A DNA stretch of 23,056 nt. Source: UBA927 sp964367095. Lineage in GTDB: Bacteria > Patescibacteriota > Microgenomatia > UBA10105 > UBA927. Positions 21,159-23,056 of this stretch are shown here, piece after piece. The translations under genes were made by a program, and so were the position numbers. Every line of letters starts with the position of its first letter. Within the stretch, counting starts at the first letter, position 1. The stretch lies in NCBI GenBank assembly GCA_964367095.1, contig CAYIXE010000012.1, forward strand, positions 1-23,056, in the 5' to 3' direction. The notes under the pieces are model-generated. The model worked only from the letters and a program-made list of their open reading frames with translations, was not told where the DNA came from and ran no database searches.

Positions 21159-22565
21159 ATGGCAAAAAAAATAGTTCAAAAAAATACGAAAGAAGGAACA
21201 ATCGTGCAGATTTTGGGTGTGGTTTTGGACATTCAATTTTCCAGTGACTACATTCCTGCTATCTATGAAGCGTTGGAAGTAGCTTCTCCATTTACGACAT
21301 CAAAAACGCTCATTCTTGAAGTAGAGCAACATTTAGGTGATTATCGAGTCCGTACTGTCGCATTGGGTCCTACAGATGGATTGAAACGGGGTCAAAAAGT
21401 AACTGCGACCGGCGGTCCAATAGCCGTACCTGTGGGAAAAAAGACGCTTGGCCGTATTTTTAATGTCGTCGGAGAGGTGATTGATGAAGGAAAGCCGTTG
21501 GGACCTGTGAAATTGCATCCTATACATCGGCATGCACCGCCCTTATCAGAGCAAAGTACCAAAAGAGAAATACTTGAGACTGGTATTAAAGTTATCGATC
21601 TTGTAGCACCCTTTGTCAAAGGCGGGAAGGTGGGCATATTTGGCGGAGCGGGTTTAGGCAAGACTGTGCTTATCCAAGAACTTATTCATAACGTCGCTGA
21701 GGTACACGGCGGCGTATCAGTGTTTGCAGGTGTCGGAGAGCGTTCGCGAGAAGGCAATGATCTGTGGCGGGAGATGCAGGAATCAGGCGTGGCAGAGAAA
21801 ACAGCGTTAGTTTTTGGCCAAATGAATGAACCACCAGGGAGCCGTTTGCGTGTGGCACTTACGGGACTTACGATGGCTGAATATTTCCGGGACGAGGAAG
21901 GACAGGATGTATTATTATTCATTGATAATATCTTCCGTTTTGCACAAGCGGGTTCTGAAGTGTCAGCGCTTTTAGGTCGTATCCCCTCAGCTGTTGGATA
22001 TCAGCCCACGTTGGCTGATGAAATGGGAGCTCTCCAAGAGCGTATCACATCAACCAAAAAAGGATCTATTACCTCGGTACAAGCGGTCTATGTACCCGCA
22101 GATGATTATACGGATCCGGCACCTGTGGTCACATTTGCGCATTTGGATGCGACTATTTCTCTTGAGCGATCAATAGCCGAGCTGGGACTTTATCCTGCTG
22201 TTGACGCACTGACCGCGAGCTCCCGCATATTAGATCCACTTGTTTTGGGTGAGGATCACTACAACGTTGCAAAAGGTGTACAGCGGGCTCTGCAACGTTA
22301 TAAGGATTTGCAGGATATCATTGCAATTCTTGGCATGGAAGAATTATCTGAAGATGATAAACTTGCGGTGTCCAGAGCGCGTAAAATTCAACGGTTTCTC
22401 ACACAACCGATGTTTGTAGCAGAAGCGTTTACCGCAAGGGCAGGCAAATACGTCCCTGTAGAAGATACGGTGCGGGGTTTTAAAGAAATACTTGATGGGA
22501 AGCACGACGATAAGCCAGAACAATCATTCTATATGGTAGGCTCGATAGATGAGGTGAAGAAATAG
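21159..22565 (+). CDS. atpD: F1 ATP synthase subunit beta
   Basis: The catalytic subunit, where ATP is made. The 468-residue protein has the Walker A motif GGAGLGKTV (162-170), the catalytic glutamate in GERSREGNDL (about 193-202), LLFIDNIFRFAQAGSEVSALLGR in the Walker B region, and the C-terminal lever EELSEDDK (normally DELSEED). Start ATG 21159 is chosen because AAGGAG lies seven bases before it; an upstream TTG at 21135 overlaps atpG and is less likely. Strong ribosome binding fits a highly expressed subunit. atpC follows after two bases. Confidence 0.97.
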   Translation: MAKKIVQKNTKEGTIVQILGVVLDIQFSSDYIPAIYEALEVASPFTTSKTLILEVEQHLGDYRVRTVALGPTDGLKRGQKVTATGGPIAVPVGKKTLGRIFNVVGEVIDEGKPLGPVKLHPIHRHAPPLSEQSTKREILETGIKVIDLVAPFVKGGKVGIFGGAGLGKTVLIQELIHNVAEVHGGVSVFAGVGERSREGNDLWREMQESGVAEKTALVFGQMNEPPGSRLRVALTGLTMAEYFRDEEGQDVLLFIDNIFRFAQAGSEVSALLGRIPSAVGYQPTLADEMGALQERITSTKKGSITSVQAVYVPADDYTDPAPVVTFAHLDATISLERSIAELGLYPAVDALTASSRILDPLVLGEDHYNVAKGVQRALQRYKDLQDIIAILGMEELSEDDKLAVSRARKIQRFLTQPMFVAEAFTARAGKYVPVEDTVRGFKEILDGKHDDKPEQSFYMVGSIDEVKK

Positions 22566-22567
22566 AT

Positions 22568-23056
22568 ATGTCTCAATTTCAACTTGATATCATAACACCG
22601 CAACGTAAGGCTTTTAGTGAAACAGTTGACGCGTTATCCGTTCCTACTTCAAACGGAACGATTGGAGTACTATCTCACCACGAAGAACTGTTTACGGCAC
22701 TCACCGAGGGTGAAGTAAAAATAACTGTTGGAACAAAAGAGTTTTTTTTGGCAATTGGCGGCGGATTTATGGAGGTTCATAACGGTATTGTTACCGTGTT
22801 GGTTTCACGAGCCGTACATGCTGATGAGGTCAACGAAAAGGAGATTCAAAAAGCCATGGATTCTGCGTCAGCACTTATAGCCAACAAAGCTGCCGGCGAT
22901 CAGAGGCAAGCAGCGCTTTCAATTTTAAGAAGATCAATTCTCGATCTTAAAGTATCACGTAAAAGACATGGGTCAGTGTATCCATCGCGACCGCTTACTT
23001 CATGTAAACTGACTTCTCAATTTTCGGGAGTTTCTGATTTCTCAGTTTTCGTTTGA
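22568..23056 (+). CDS. atpC: F1 ATP synthase subunit epsilon with C-terminal tail
   Basis: Epsilon joins gamma to the c ring and can inhibit ATP hydrolysis. The N-terminal beta-sandwich (about 1-85) has FQLDIITPQRKAF, the GTIGVLSHHEELFTAL block and an IGGGFMEV strand. The C-terminal two-helix domain (about 88-138, VNEKEIQKAMDSASALI and QAALSILRRSILDLKV) is present. The family normally ends at about 135-140 residues. This protein has 162, with an extra Ser-rich tail (SRKRHGSVYP and on) partly made of a 25-base tandem repeat at the DNA level. The stop codon is the last triplet of the window. The tail is probably recent read-through and not functional, by inference. Confidence 0.92.
   Translation: MSQFQLDIITPQRKAFSETVDALSVPTSNGTIGVLSHHEELFTALTEGEVKITVGTKEFFLAIGGGFMEVHNGIVTVLVSRAVHADEVNEKEIQKAMDSASALIANKAAGDQRQAALSILRRSILDLKVSRKRHGSVYPSRPLTSCKLTSQFSGVSDFSVFV
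23009..23051 (+). repeat. Imperfect 25-base tandem repeat at the atpC 3' end
   Basis: CTGACTTCTCAATTTTCG (23009-23026) is repeated as CTGATTTCTCAGTTTTCG (23034-23051) with two mismatches, 25 bases apart. AAACTGA at the start and TCAGTTT near the end also form inverted arms. It encodes TSQFSG and SDFSVF in the epsilon tail. Confidence 0.7.

Overview
The window looks like a chromosomal piece of a Candidate Phyla Radiation (Patescibacteria, Parcubacteria-like) bacterium. This is inferred from gene content and style: compact genes with 0-30 base gaps or short overlaps, a moderately AT-rich sequence, a LemA-HtpX pair, MurT/GatD, GatCAB, a CPR-style large serine recombinase, and several genes whose best promoter places the transcript start on the ATG. 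TGA is used as a normal stop (for example at the atpH/atpA overlap), so the Gracilibacteria code is not in use. I could run no taxonomic search.

Left part (1-2050): a mobile or recombination locus. A large serine recombinase gene (427-2049) is flanked by two copies of a 71-base perfect inverted repeat (83-153 and 1850-1920). The left copy is the end of a degraded, inverted second recombinase 3' end. The right copy lies inside the last codons of the intact gene and stops 4 bases from the CCA end of tRNA-Gly(CCC). A strong hairpin fills the predicted recombinase mRNA leader.

Next (2073-9970): a membrane-anchored double-LysM protein (minus strand), tRNA-Asp(GTC) with a clear promoter, PolX DNA polymerase/PHP, LemA and HtpX, a NUDIX hydrolase, the MurT-GatD pair that amidates the peptidoglycan precursor lipid II, a HAD phosphatase, and a convergent 95-residue protein of unknown function.

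Then (10052-16368): gatC-gatA-gatB, the glutamyl/aspartyl-tRNA amidotransferase, with short overlaps between genes, followed by dnaE, the replicative polymerase alpha subunit.

Right part (16376-23056): a complete F1Fo ATP synthase operon in the order atpZ-B-E-F-H-A-G-D-C, starting at its own promoter. AtpH is unusually short and AtpC has an extra C-terminal tail.

Two modes of translation start can be seen. Genes first in a transcript (murT, gatC, the 95-residue protein, probably polX, the NUDIX gene and atpZ) have a -10 box 4-8 bases before the ATG, predicting leaderless or nearly leaderless mRNAs. The LysM gene and several internal genes (lemA, the HAD gene, atpD) have clear Shine-Dalgarno sequences. 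GC-rich palindromes sit in several intergenic gaps. No classic hairpin plus U-tract terminator was found. All promoter calls are by eye.
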